Positions 1 to 7,759 of a stretch of 8,513 nucleotides of DNA are shown piece by piece. A model generated the notes under the pieces. That model did no database searches and was not told where the DNA came from. It saw only the letters and a list, made by a program, of their open reading frames with translations. Each line of letters opens with the position of its first letter. Within the stretch, counting starts at the first letter, position 1. Source of the DNA: Parafilimonas sp. (GTDB lineage Bacteria; Bacteroidota; Bacteroidia; Chitinophagales; Chitinophagaceae). The position numbers were made by a program, and so were the translations under genes. The stretch covers positions 1 to 8,513 of the forward strand of contig JAHEZC010000079.1 in assembly GCA_023251275.1 (NCBI GenBank), read 5' to 3'.

Positions 1-1296
<1,296 letters not shown>

Positions 1297-1394
1297 TGAT
1301 CAGAACTATTAGAAAAAAATTCATTTTACTCTATAAACAGCAGCAGTTTGTAAGTTAAAGCATAAAATCCTTCTATCACAAATTTCAATCCGGC

Positions 1395-1402
1395 TAACTT
1401 TG
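1395..1402 (+). promoter_or_regulatory. Candidate Bacteroidota -7 box for fumC
   Basis: TAACTTTG matches the Bacteroidota sigma factor -7 consensus TAnnTTTG exactly and is followed by CA. It lies about 58 bases before the fumC ATG, in the 164-base gap after ligA. No convincing TTG -33 element is seen at the usual spacing, so this rests on the -7 match alone. No intrinsic terminator for ligA is visible in the gap, so readthrough into fumC is also possible. Confidence 0.4.
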
Positions 1403-1460
1403 CAATGCTATTCAAAATATCTTTCTGAATGAGCAAATATTAACCACATAAATCACAGTC

Positions 1461-2867
1461 ATGATTTACAGAATTGAAAAAGATACAATGGGCGAAGTAG
1501 AAGTGCCATCAGATGTATATTGGGGCGCTCAAACCCAGCGCAGCATAGAGAATTTTAAGATTGCACAGGACACTGATAAAATGCCAAAACCAATTATCAA
1601 GGCATTTGCTTATTTAAAAAAAGCTGCAGCAATAACCAATTTTGAATTGGGTGTTTTGTCAAAAGAAAAATGTGATATGATCGCACAGGTTTGTGAAGAA
1701 ATTCTTGAAGGCGGCCTCGACGACCAGTTCCCGCTTGTCGTGTGGCAGACCGGAAGCGGTACGCAAAGCAATATGAATGTAAATGAAGTGATCGCATATC
1801 GTGCCCATGTTTTACGCGGGGGTGCCTTAACGGATAAAGAAAAAATCATGCACCCCAATGATGACGTAAATAAATCACAGTCATCGAACGATACTTTTCC
1901 AACGGCCATGCATATTGCTGCCTATAAAATGCTTGCAGATACAACCATTCCCGGAATTCAGAAGCTCCGAAATACACTTGCAGAAAAAAGTAAAGAATTC
2001 ATGCCGGTTGTTAAGATTGGCCGTACGCATTTTATGGATGCCACACCGCTTACGCTGGGCCAGGAATTCAGCGGTTATGTATCACAATTAGATCATGGAT
2101 TGAAAGCCATTCACCACACGCTTGCTCATTTGAGTGAACTGGCGCTTGGCGGTACCGCGGTGGGCACAGGTATCAATACACCCAAAGGTTATGCAGAGCT
2201 TGTTGCAAAAAATATTGCTGCATTGACAGGATTACAATTTGTCTCTGCAGAAAATAAATTCGAAGCATTAGCTGCGCACGATGCTGTTGTGGAATCTCAT
2301 GGCGCTTTGAAAACGGTGGCAGTAAGTTTAATGAAGATCGCCAATGATATACGCATGCTTTCAAGCGGTCCCCGCAGCGGCATCGGTGAAATTCATATTC
2401 CGGATAATGAACCGGGTTCATCTATTATGCCGGGTAAAGTAAACCCCACACAATGTGAAGCACTGACCATGATTGCAGCACAGGTGATGGGTAATGATGT
2501 AGCAATAAATATTGGCGGAGCTACAGGGCATTTTGAGCTGAATGTATTTAAACCGATGATGATCTATAATTTTTTACATTCAGCACGACTGATCGGCGAA
2601 GGTTGTATAAGCTTTAACGATAAATGTGCAGCGGGCATTGAACCCATTGAAGCAAATATCAAAAAGCATGTTTATAATTCGCTTATGCTTGTAACTTCTC
2701 TTAATACAAAGATCGGGTACTATAAAGCCGCTGAAATTGCACAGAAAGCACATAAAGAAGGAACGACTCTGAAAGAGATGGCAGTTAAGCTGGGCCATGT
2801 AACTCCAGAACAATTTGATGAATGGGTTGATCCTTCCAAAATGGTCGGAGAAATGAATTCACAATAG
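1461..2867 (+). CDS. fumC: Class II fumarate hydratase (fumarase C)
   Basis: Interconverts fumarate and L-malate in the TCA cycle; the family is an iron-independent cytoplasmic homotetramer. The 468-residue length is typical. The three conserved regions of the fumarase/aspartase superfamily are present: GSGTQSNMN (98-106), [16 protein letters not shown] (187-202) and the signature [11 protein letters not shown] (319-329). Residues corresponding to the E. coli FumC active site are visible: T101, N143 in SSND, H190, the catalytic serine S320, and K326/N328. The HPNDD motif (131-135) matches the secondary B site. [14 protein letters not shown] and [11 protein letters not shown] favour fumarase over aspartase or argininosuccinate lyase. 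The ATG at 1461 gives the normal family N terminus; no Shine-Dalgarno sequence is evident, as is common in Bacteroidota. A terminator follows 9 bases after the stop, so fumC probably ends its transcript. Confidence 0.97.
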   Translation: MIYRIEKDTMGEVEVPSDVYWGAQTQRSIENFKIAQDTDKMPKPIIKAFAYLKKAAAITNFELGVLSKEKCDMIAQVCEEILEGGLDDQFPLVVWQTGSGTQSNMNVNEVIAYRAHVLRGGALTDKEKIMHPNDDVNKSQSSNDTFPTAMHIAAYKMLADTTIPGIQKLRNTLAEKSKEFMPVVKIGRTHFMDATPLTLGQEFSGYVSQLDHGLKAIHHTLAHLSELALGGTAVGTGINTPKGYAELVAKNIAALTGLQFVSAENKFEALAAHDAVVESHGALKTVAVSLMKIANDIRMLSSGPRSGIGEIHIPDNEPGSSIMPGKVNPTQCEALTMIAAQVMGNDVAINIGGATGHFELNVFKPMMIYNFLHSARLIGEGCISFNDKCAAGIEPIEANIKKHVYNSLMLVTSLNTKIGYYKAAEIAQKAHKEGTTLKEMAVKLGHVTPEQFDEWVDPSKMVGEMNSQ

Positions 2868-2876
2868 ACAAAAAAT

Positions 2877-2905
2877 AAGCCGCTCCATTCAGAAAGCGGC
2901 TTTTT
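2877..2905 (+). terminator. Rho-independent terminator after fumC
   Basis: An 8-base perfect stem, AAGCCGCT (2877-2884) with AGCGGCTT (2895-2902), encloses a 10-base loop and runs into a T tract (2901-2905). It starts 9 bases after the fumC stop codon. An A-rich run lies just before the stem, so it could also work in reverse, but no minus-strand gene ends here. Confidence 0.9.
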
Positions 2906-2908
2906 GTT

Positions 2909-2982
2909 TCCCGTTTTTCATAGATAGATAATTGCCTGAAAAAAATATTTGTCTGCTGAATGCAGGAATAAATAAAACGGGA
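2909..2982. repeat. Spaced 9-base inverted repeat upstream of ldhA
   Basis: TCCCGTTTT (2909-2917) is the exact reverse complement of AAAACGGGA (2974-2982), with 56 bases between. Inside lies a small hairpin, CTGC (2953-2956) with GCAG (2962-2965) around a TGAAT loop. The element sits between the fumC terminator and the ldhA promoter-like box. It could be a long-range leader fold or a regulator site, but a repeat this short can arise by chance in about 185 bases. Confidence 0.3.
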
Positions 2983-3023
2983 GCGAAAATTAAAAGTAAA
3001 TCTTATAGTAAAATCGTTTCCAC

Positions 3024-3032
3024 TATAATTTG
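3024..3032 (+). promoter_or_regulatory. Candidate -7/-10 box for ldhA
   Basis: TATAATTTG lies 20 bases before the ldhA ATG. It is a near match to TAnnTTTG (one spacer base short) and also contains a TATAAT. The following bases GC give the same TTTGC core as the boxes before fumC and the lipoprotein gene. No clear -33 TTG was found. An upstream terminator supports an independent start here. Confidence 0.4.
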
Positions 3033-3052
3033 CGGGAACACAAAACTCAAGT

Positions 3053-4054
3053 ATGATGAAAATAATTTTCTTTTCTGCGCAACCTTACGATAAAGAGTTT
3101 TTCAATCAATATAATGACAGTTTTGGATTTGAACTGGAATTTTTTGAAACTCAACTCGATTCGCAAACCGTGGGTGTCATAACAAATGCGGATGCAATTT
3201 GTGTTTTTGTAAACGATAAGGTTGATGCTGCAGTTGTTCGTCATATCGCTAAGAAAGGTGTCAGGATAATCGCACTGCGTTGCGCAGGCTTCAATAATGT
3301 TGATCTCGACGCAGCACGTGAATATAATATTCATGTGTGCAGGGTGCCTGCTTATTCACCGGAAGCAGTAGCAGAGCATGCAGTCGCCATGATACTCACA
3401 CTGGACCGGAAAATTCATAAAGCATATAACAGGGTAAGAGAGCAAAACTTTTCATTAAACGGGTTACTGGGTTTTGATGTGCATAATAAAACAATTGGGG
3501 TAATCGGAACCGGGAATATCGGCAAAGCTTTTTCAAAAATTATGCATGGGTTTGGCTGCAGAATAGTGGCATTTGATGTGGCAACTGATAAAAACCCCGA
3601 AATGTCGTGGCTGAAATATGTCACCTTAACTGAGTTGCTTGCGCAGGCAGATATTATTTCCCTGCATTGCCCCCTAAATGAACAAACAAAGCATATTATT
3701 AATGCTGAAGCAATTGATTTGATGAAAAAAGGTGTAATGCTTATCAACACCAGCCGCGGCGCATTGATTGACACGCCTGCAGTAATTGAAGGGCTGAAAA
3801 CAGCGCAAATCGGGTACCTGGGAATTGATGTATATGAGCAGGAAGAAACGCTGTTTTTCCGTGATCTTTCAGAAGATATTATTACGGATGACATCATTCA
3901 GCGGCTTATGAGTTTTCCCAATGTACTGGTAACAGCGCACCAGGCTTTTTTTACCAGGGAAGCGGTAACACAGATTGCAATAATCACTTTGCAGAATATA
4001 CAGGAGCTGCTTCTGAAAGACAATTTATTAAATAAAGCTGCGTTATTGTGTTAA
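3053..4054 (+). CDS. ldhA: D-lactate dehydrogenase (LdhA-type D-2-hydroxyacid dehydrogenase)
   Basis: Predicted to reduce pyruvate to D-lactate with NADH, regenerating NAD+ when respiration is limited; cytoplasmic. At 333 residues it has the usual family length. The substrate domain carries RCAGFNNVDLDAA (76-88) and VPAYSPEAVAEHA (98-110), stretches very close to those I recall from E. coli LdhA. The NAD-binding Rossmann motif is GTGNIG (152-157), with an acidic residue at D175 expected to bind the NAD ribose. The catalytic set appears complete: R235 in NTSRGALID, a glutamate in the DVYEQEE segment (probably E264) and H296 in AHQAF. DVYEQEETLFF followed by DDIIQRL and the AHQAFFT histidine favours the LdhA subgroup over phosphoglycerate or glyoxylate reductases. 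ATG at 3053 is followed at once by a second ATG at 3056; either could be used. Substrate specificity is inferred from similarity. The next gene starts 41 bases later but has its own promoter-like box. Confidence 0.9.
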   Translation: MMKIIFFSAQPYDKEFFNQYNDSFGFELEFFETQLDSQTVGVITNADAICVFVNDKVDAAVVRHIAKKGVRIIALRCAGFNNVDLDAAREYNIHVCRVPAYSPEAVAEHAVAMILTLDRKIHKAYNRVREQNFSLNGLLGFDVHNKTIGVIGTGNIGKAFSKIMHGFGCRIVAFDVATDKNPEMSWLKYVTLTELLAQADIISLHCPLNEQTKHIINAEAIDLMKKGVMLINTSRGALIDTPAVIEGLKTAQIGYLGIDVYEQEETLFFRDLSEDIITDDIIQRLMSFPNVLVTAHQAFFTREAVTQIAIITLQNIQELLLKDNLLNKAALLC

Positions 4055-4083
4055 GAAAATTTCTTACATTCACTCTGTGACCA

Positions 4084-4091
4084 TTTCTTTG
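4084..4091 (+). promoter_or_regulatory. Candidate -7 box immediately before the lipoprotein start
   Basis: TTTCTTTG has one mismatch to TAnnTTTG and is followed by CACC and then the ATG at 4096. If it is a real -7 element, transcription would begin at or next to the start codon, giving a leaderless or nearly leaderless mRNA. No TTG -33 element is seen at suitable spacing, so support is modest. Confidence 0.35.
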
Positions 4092-4095
4092 CACC

Positions 4096-4980
4096 ATGAA
4101 AAAAAATTTTTTTTACGCCGTCATTATTCTTTTAATTTCCTCTGCTTTTAATTCATGCCAGAAAGAAATCAGTGAGGAAAGCGGCAAGACAGATATTCCT
4201 TCTGTCGGAAGTTTGAAAGATACATCCGGCAATTGTTTATCCAGTATTATAACAGGTACATTTTATAATGGAGTTTTGCCAGGCGGCGATACCGCCAATG
4301 TCTTGATACAAGTGAATGTAATCACTCCCGGCACTTATCATATCTATACAGATATGCAGAATGGTTTTTCATTTTCCGATACAGGATTTTTCACCACACC
4401 GGGTATTAACCTGGTTACACTCAGACCATCGGGAACGCCAATCTTGCCTGTAACTACCAATTTCACCGTAACTTATGATACCAGTATCTGTTCATTCAGT
4501 GTAGATGTGCAGGATAGTACGGGTTTAGGAGGCGGTGGCACCGGAGGCAGTGTGGATAGCACAAATCTTTCTGATACTGCATGGAAATTTTCTGATGACA
4601 TGACAAATTACAATGGCCCTGTTGATACTGCTTTTGTAAAAGATACACTTGGTCAATTTGTGCTCAACATTTCAGGTCATACTGTTTCAACGGGTGACAG
4701 TGGTATGGTTATCAGCCTTGTACTTCCATCTGCAGATATATCTGCTGCAGTTGGGTTAGAATTTTCCACTACAAGTACCGCAGCTTTTCAGTTTTTAAAC
4801 TTTACCGGGTCAATCTATTCCGCTGATCCGACAACCATTGGATTTGAAATAAAAATTACTATCACTTCATTTGATACAGCTACAAAAATTGTTACCGGTA
4901 CTTTCAGCGGTACGGCTAAAGATTCATCCGGGAATACTATTAATATAACAAATGGCTCATTCAAAGTGAAAGTCGCCTGA
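4096..4980 (+). CDS. Secreted lipoprotein of unknown function, two beta-rich domains
   Basis: Function not recognised. The 294-residue product starts with MKKNFF, a hydrophobic segment (about 5-18) and a lipobox-like FNSC, so C21 is the likely lipidated residue of the mature protein. The SCQKE context is typical of Bacteroidota lipoproteins, which are anchored in the inner or outer membrane. Residues about 45-140 form a beta-rich, Gly/Thr-rich module (ITGTFYNG, GTYHIYTDMQNGFSFSDTG, NLVTLRPSGTP) with two cysteines, C47 and C132, that could pair. It resembles modules common in Bacteroidota surface lipoproteins. A glycine-rich linker (GLGGGGTGGSVDS, 143-155) leads to a second domain (about 160-294) that ends in VTGTFSGTAKDSSGNT and ITNGSFKVKVA. 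This ending resembles small DUF6252-like lipoprotein domains, but that match is from memory and weak. No catalytic motif is visible; a structural or ligand-binding role is possible. It has its own promoter-like box just before the ATG. Confidence 0.85.
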   Translation: MKKNFFYAVIILLISSAFNSCQKEISEESGKTDIPSVGSLKDTSGNCLSSIITGTFYNGVLPGGDTANVLIQVNVITPGTYHIYTDMQNGFSFSDTGFFTTPGINLVTLRPSGTPILPVTTNFTVTYDTSICSFSVDVQDSTGLGGGGTGGSVDSTNLSDTAWKFSDDMTNYNGPVDTAFVKDTLGQFVLNISGHTVSTGDSGMVISLVLPSADISAAVGLEFSTTSTAAFQFLNFTGSIYSADPTTIGFEIKITITSFDTATKIVTGTFSGTAKDSSGNTINITNGSFKVKVA

Positions 4981-5150
4981 AAAATTCCGCGGCAGCATTC
5001 ATTAGCAGAGAAGTAAAAGTTTTTTTTATAAATCCCGCATTCGCTGATGTATAATTTAAACCCTTTAGAAATCATTTTTCTGAAACTATCGTATAGTCAA
5101 GAATTTCATCTTCGTTTTTCCTGAAAATTTTACGACCTTTCCGCTTTTAT
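4981..5150. other. AT-rich intergenic region without a gene
   Basis: The 209 bases between the lipoprotein stop and the tRNA hold no credible reading frame on either strand. There is a short weak inverted repeat, ACTAT (5085-5089) with ATAGT (5093-5097), and no clear intrinsic terminator for the lipoprotein gene. The last part appears to be the tRNA promoter. Confidence 0.5.
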
Positions 5151-5183
5151 TTTGATGCTCGCATTAAAGTGTTTTTATATTTC
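5151..5183 (+). promoter_or_regulatory. Candidate tRNA-Ala promoter
   Basis: TTTG (5151-5154) serves as a -33-like element. It is followed after 21 bases by TATATTTC (5176-5183), one base off the TAnnTTTG -7 consensus. A start a few bases downstream would fall almost on the first base of the tRNA (5190), implying little or no 5' leader. Alternatively TTATTTTG (5147-5154) could itself be a -7 box, with a roughly 30-base leader. Confidence 0.4.
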
Positions 5184-5189
5184 ATTACG

Positions 5190-5263
5190 GGGGAATTAGC
5201 TCAGTTGGCCAGAGCGCTACGCTGGCAGCGTAGAGGTCACCGGTTCGAGCCCGGTATTCTCCA
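5190..5263 (+). tRNA. tRNA-Ala (anticodon GGC)
   Basis: A complete 74-base cloverleaf decoding GCC, and GCU by wobble. The acceptor stem GGGGAAT (5190-5196) pairs with ATTCTCC (5256-5262) and includes the G3:U70 wobble that marks alanine tRNAs. The D stem is GCTC/GAGC (5199-5202, 5212-5215). The anticodon stem is CTACG/CGTAG (5217-5221, 5229-5233) around loop CTGGCAG, with the anticodon GGC at 5224-5226. The T stem is ACCGG/CCGGT around TTCGAGC. The discriminator base is A5263; the 3' CCA is not encoded (CTA follows) and must be added enzymatically. It is a lone tRNA, not in an rRNA operon, and lies 51 bases from the end of the converging glycosidase gene. Confidence 0.97.
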
Positions 5264-5314
5264 CTATTTTTCCCGAAAGCTTAAAGAATAATTATAACGA
5301 TTTTGCAGGACACC

Positions 5315-6652
5315 TCATGTAAGAAACTGCCTGTACCAATGGCCTGATGATTTGACGATTCGTTTTTGATTTCTGAAATTCACATGCACAAGCCCAAAAC
5401 GGGGTTTATATCCTTCGGCCCATTCAAAATTATCTGTGAATGTCCATATAAAATAACCCGTCACATTTATACCTTCAGATTTTGCTTTAAATATCTGCTT
5501 TAAATTGTTTTTGATAAAGACTTTTCTCTTTTCATCTTTCACCTTGCCGTCAATTACTTCGTCCGGAAAAGCCGCACCATTTTCAGTGATAATTATATTT
5601 TTGATTTGCTTATAAGAAGAAAACTTCTGGAGCATATAATATATACTTTCAGGATAAACTTCCCAGCCCATTACCGTTTTCTCAACATTTCTTTTATCTG
5701 CCTTGATAATCTTTGCATATACATAAGGCACAAAGGGTGTATGGCGTACAATTTCCCGTGTATAATTTTGGATCCCGATAAAATCCATGTCAAAAGCAAG
5801 TTTTGCTTCATCATCCTGCCGCATATATGGAGTGATTCTGTTCAGCAACTTCAAGTCTTTGAAGGGATATGAAAGACCAAGAAGCGGTTCAAGGAACATC
5901 CTGTTCAGCAAAACATCCATTTTATTCGCAGCAGCCTGATCGCTTTCTGTAAAAGCATGGGGTTCTATATAGGAACATGAAAATGTAGTTCCGATTATCG
6001 CGTCGGTTTTTACAGAACGGATAATTCTTCCTCCTTCTGCCTGCGCAAGAGCCGCATGGTGAACTGCAGGTAAAAAATTAGCCAACCCTTTTTTTCCCGG
6101 AGCATGTAAACCTAAAAAATACCCGGCGCCTGTAAAAACCATCGGTTCGTTCAAAATCATCCAGTGATTTACCCGGTCTCCATAAGCCTTTATACAGAAG
6201 GAAATATAATCACTGAACCAGTCAATGATTTCGCGGTTTGTCCATCCGCCTTTTGTTTCAAGCGTCTGGGGAAGATCCCAATGATATAAGGTTATCCAGG
6301 GCTCAATACCCAGTTCCAGGCAAAAATCAATTACGCGGTTGTAAAAATCTTTGCCTGCCCGGTTTATACGGCCCATGCCTTCGGGAAAAATGCGTGACCA
6401 TGCAATGGAAAATCTGAAATTGCGGATGTTCATACCACGCATCAGTATGAGGTCGTAAATATAGCGGTTGTAAAAATCGCATGTTATATTTGCATTCTGA
6501 CCTGCAGATATTTTACCCTTTGTATTGGCAAATACATCCCATATAGAAGGACCTTTCCCGTACATGTCATTAGCGCCTTCAATCTGGTAGGCCGCCGCAG
6601 AAACGCCCCATTTGAAATCGCTGCCAAATTGTTCTTTGGTTAATGCACTCAT
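5315..6652 (-). CDS. Glycoside hydrolase family 1, beta-glucosidase-like
   Basis: Predicted retaining beta-glycosidase that removes terminal glucose (or galactose/fucose) from small beta-glycosides. The 445-residue length is typical for bacterial GH1, a single (beta/alpha)8 barrel. The start FKWGVSAAAYQIEGA includes Q23 of the glycone site. H124-W125 lie in LYHWDLPQ. The acid/base is E169 in ILNEP, with N168 beside it, and the nucleophile is E357 in ITENG. W403 and the E410-W411 pair in TDNFEWAEGY complete the sugar-binding set. That C-terminal stretch is the plain glucosidase type, not the phosphate-binding loop of 6-phospho-beta-glucosidases. No signal peptide is present, so it should act in the cytoplasm. 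The ATG at 6652 is 2 bases after the stop of the glycosyltransferase gene, indicating co-transcription and possible translational coupling. It is last in the cluster and converges on the tRNA; no clear terminator was found. Exact substrate unknown. Confidence 0.95.
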   Translation of the reverse strand: MSALTKEQFGSDFKWGVSAAAYQIEGANDMYGKGPSIWDVFANTKGKISAGQNANITCDFYNRYIYDLILMRGMNIRNFRFSIAWSRIFPEGMGRINRAGKDFYNRVIDFCLELGIEPWITLYHWDLPQTLETKGGWTNREIIDWFSDYISFCIKAYGDRVNHWMILNEPMVFTGAGYFLGLHAPGKKGLANFLPAVHHAALAQAEGGRIIRSVKTDAIIGTTFSCSYIEPHAFTESDQAAANKMDVLLNRMFLEPLLGLSYPFKDLKLLNRITPYMRQDDEAKLAFDMDFIGIQNYTREIVRHTPFVPYVYAKIIKADKRNVEKTVMGWEVYPESIYYMLQKFSSYKQIKNIIITENGAAFPDEVIDGKVKDEKRKVFIKNNLKQIFKAKSEGINVTGYFIWTFTDNFEWAEGYKPRFGLVHVNFRNQKRIVKSSGHWYRQFLT

Positions 6653-6654
6653 TG

Positions 6655-7740
6655 CTATCCGCCGGATTGAGAAAAGATTTTCTTAAAGGTATATTCCCTG
6701 AATTTTTTTGGGTTGTTCACATTTTTACCCAACTGAGGCGATGGCCGGCCGGATGCGGGATAATGTTGAAGTAACGTATCAATTATTTGCGATGTAATAT
6801 CAGGATAAGAAACAGCAACTATTTTTTCTGAGCTAAGCCATTCCTGTATCCCGGGAGCATGCTTTTTCTTCAATGATTTTATTACAGCCACGCCCATATC
6901 TTTTAATGTTGCTGCATTGCATTGCTGTTCATATTGTCCTTTCATTGGAATTACCATCAGTTTCTTTTTCAGATACATCACTTCAGCAGGTGTTTCGAAG
7001 CCTGCACCGCAAAGCACTCCTTTTGCTGAAGCCATACTTTTCATAAAGCCTTCATTGCTGACAGGATGTATAACGATGTTATTTTGGGAGACGGGTTTTT
7101 TATTATGCTTCGAAAACACTTCCCAGGGTATGTCCTTAAACAGCGAAAGAATTTTTATGATTCTTTTATCGTCATAAGCAGGGAGATACACTGTATAATG
7201 TCCTTTGTCAGATATTTCAAGTTCGCGGATTTCTTTTCGGATTACAGGAGTGAAAATATTTTTTCCGAAGCTTTGAAAATGAAATCCATACTGAACGGTA
7301 GTGGGTGCATAATATTTTAAAATTACTATACCCGCTAAATTCTTATTCTTCGGTTGCGGTGCTTTCCTGTTCAGGATAGCTGCCTGGTGACTGAGACCAA
7401 CACAAGGTTTATGCTTAATAAAGCATGCCCATGCGCTTACCGGCTCAAAATCATTGATAACTATATCGTATTTTTCAACAGGCAGGCTTTTTATTTCGCG
7501 AAGCAATCTTTTTACCCGGTTCTTTTGATAGGTCCTTATTATATCCACGCCTCCTTTTTTACCAAATATGAAGCTGAGTCCTTCGAATTTATATTTTACC
7601 TCATAACCCAAATCAACATCCGCCTGCGTACCGCTGACCAATATATCCAGTTCGCCTTTCTGCTGCAGTACAGGAATGATATCCCTGGCTCTGCTCAAAT
7701 GGCCGTTGCCTGTGCCCTGTATGGCATATAATATTTTCAC
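6655..7740 (-). CDS. Glycosyltransferase, GT-B fold (MurG/UGT-like, Glyco_trans_1_3 type)
   Basis: Likely transfers a sugar from a nucleotide-sugar donor to an unknown acceptor; cytoplasmic or membrane-associated. The 361-residue product begins MKILYAIQGTGNGHLSRA, whose GTGNGH (9-14) is the glycine-rich N-terminal loop of MurG/UGT-like transferases. The N-terminal Rossmann half runs to about 170 (DIVINDFEP 92-100, VGLSHQAA 114-121). The C-terminal donor-binding half holds CGAGFETPAEVMYLKKKLMV (244-263) and PMKGQYEQQCNA (265-276), the arrangement expected for GT28/UGT-like enzymes and the PF13528 family. Residues 330-361 are a basic, proline-containing tail without recognised motif. There is no signal peptide or transmembrane segment. 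The start is GTG (7738-7740), chosen because it gives the conserved MKILY strand; no Shine-Dalgarno sequence is seen. It lies 19 bases after the phosphoesterase gene and 2 bases before the glycosidase gene. Donor and acceptor cannot be told from sequence. Confidence 0.85.
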   Translation of the reverse strand: MKILYAIQGTGNGHLSRARDIIPVLQQKGELDILVSGTQADVDLGYEVKYKFEGLSFIFGKKGGVDIIRTYQKNRVKRLLREIKSLPVEKYDIVINDFEPVSAWACFIKHKPCVGLSHQAAILNRKAPQPKNKNLAGIVILKYYAPTTVQYGFHFQSFGKNIFTPVIRKEIRELEISDKGHYTVYLPAYDDKRIIKILSLFKDIPWEVFSKHNKKPVSQNNIVIHPVSNEGFMKSMASAKGVLCGAGFETPAEVMYLKKKLMVIPMKGQYEQQCNAATLKDMGVAVIKSLKKKHAPGIQEWLSSEKIVAVSYPDITSQIIDTLLQHYPASGRPSPQLGKNVNNPKKFREYTFKKIFSQSGG

Positions 7741-7759
7741 TGGTATATAAAATTAATTT

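Noticed and set aside
1417..1440. Short inverted repeat ATTCA/TGAAT upstream of fumC
   Set aside because: Five-base AT-rich arms with a long loop are expected by chance in sequence of this composition.
3415..3897. 160-codon minus-strand open frame
   Set aside because: It is antisense to the NAD-binding and catalytic region of ldhA, with a low-complexity Ser/Ile-rich product and no family features.
4815..5075. 86-codon minus-strand open frame reaching into the intergenic region
   Set aside because: Most of it mirrors the lipoprotein C terminus; the part outside is short and has no motif or promoter.
5085..5097. ACTAT-CGT-ATAGT hairpin as a terminator
   Set aside because: The stem is only five bases and AT-rich, and no T tract follows directly, so it is not a convincing intrinsic terminator.
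7354..7731. 125-codon plus-strand open frame
   Set aside because: It is antisense to the conserved N-terminal half of the glycosyltransferase; no domain or upstream signal supports it.
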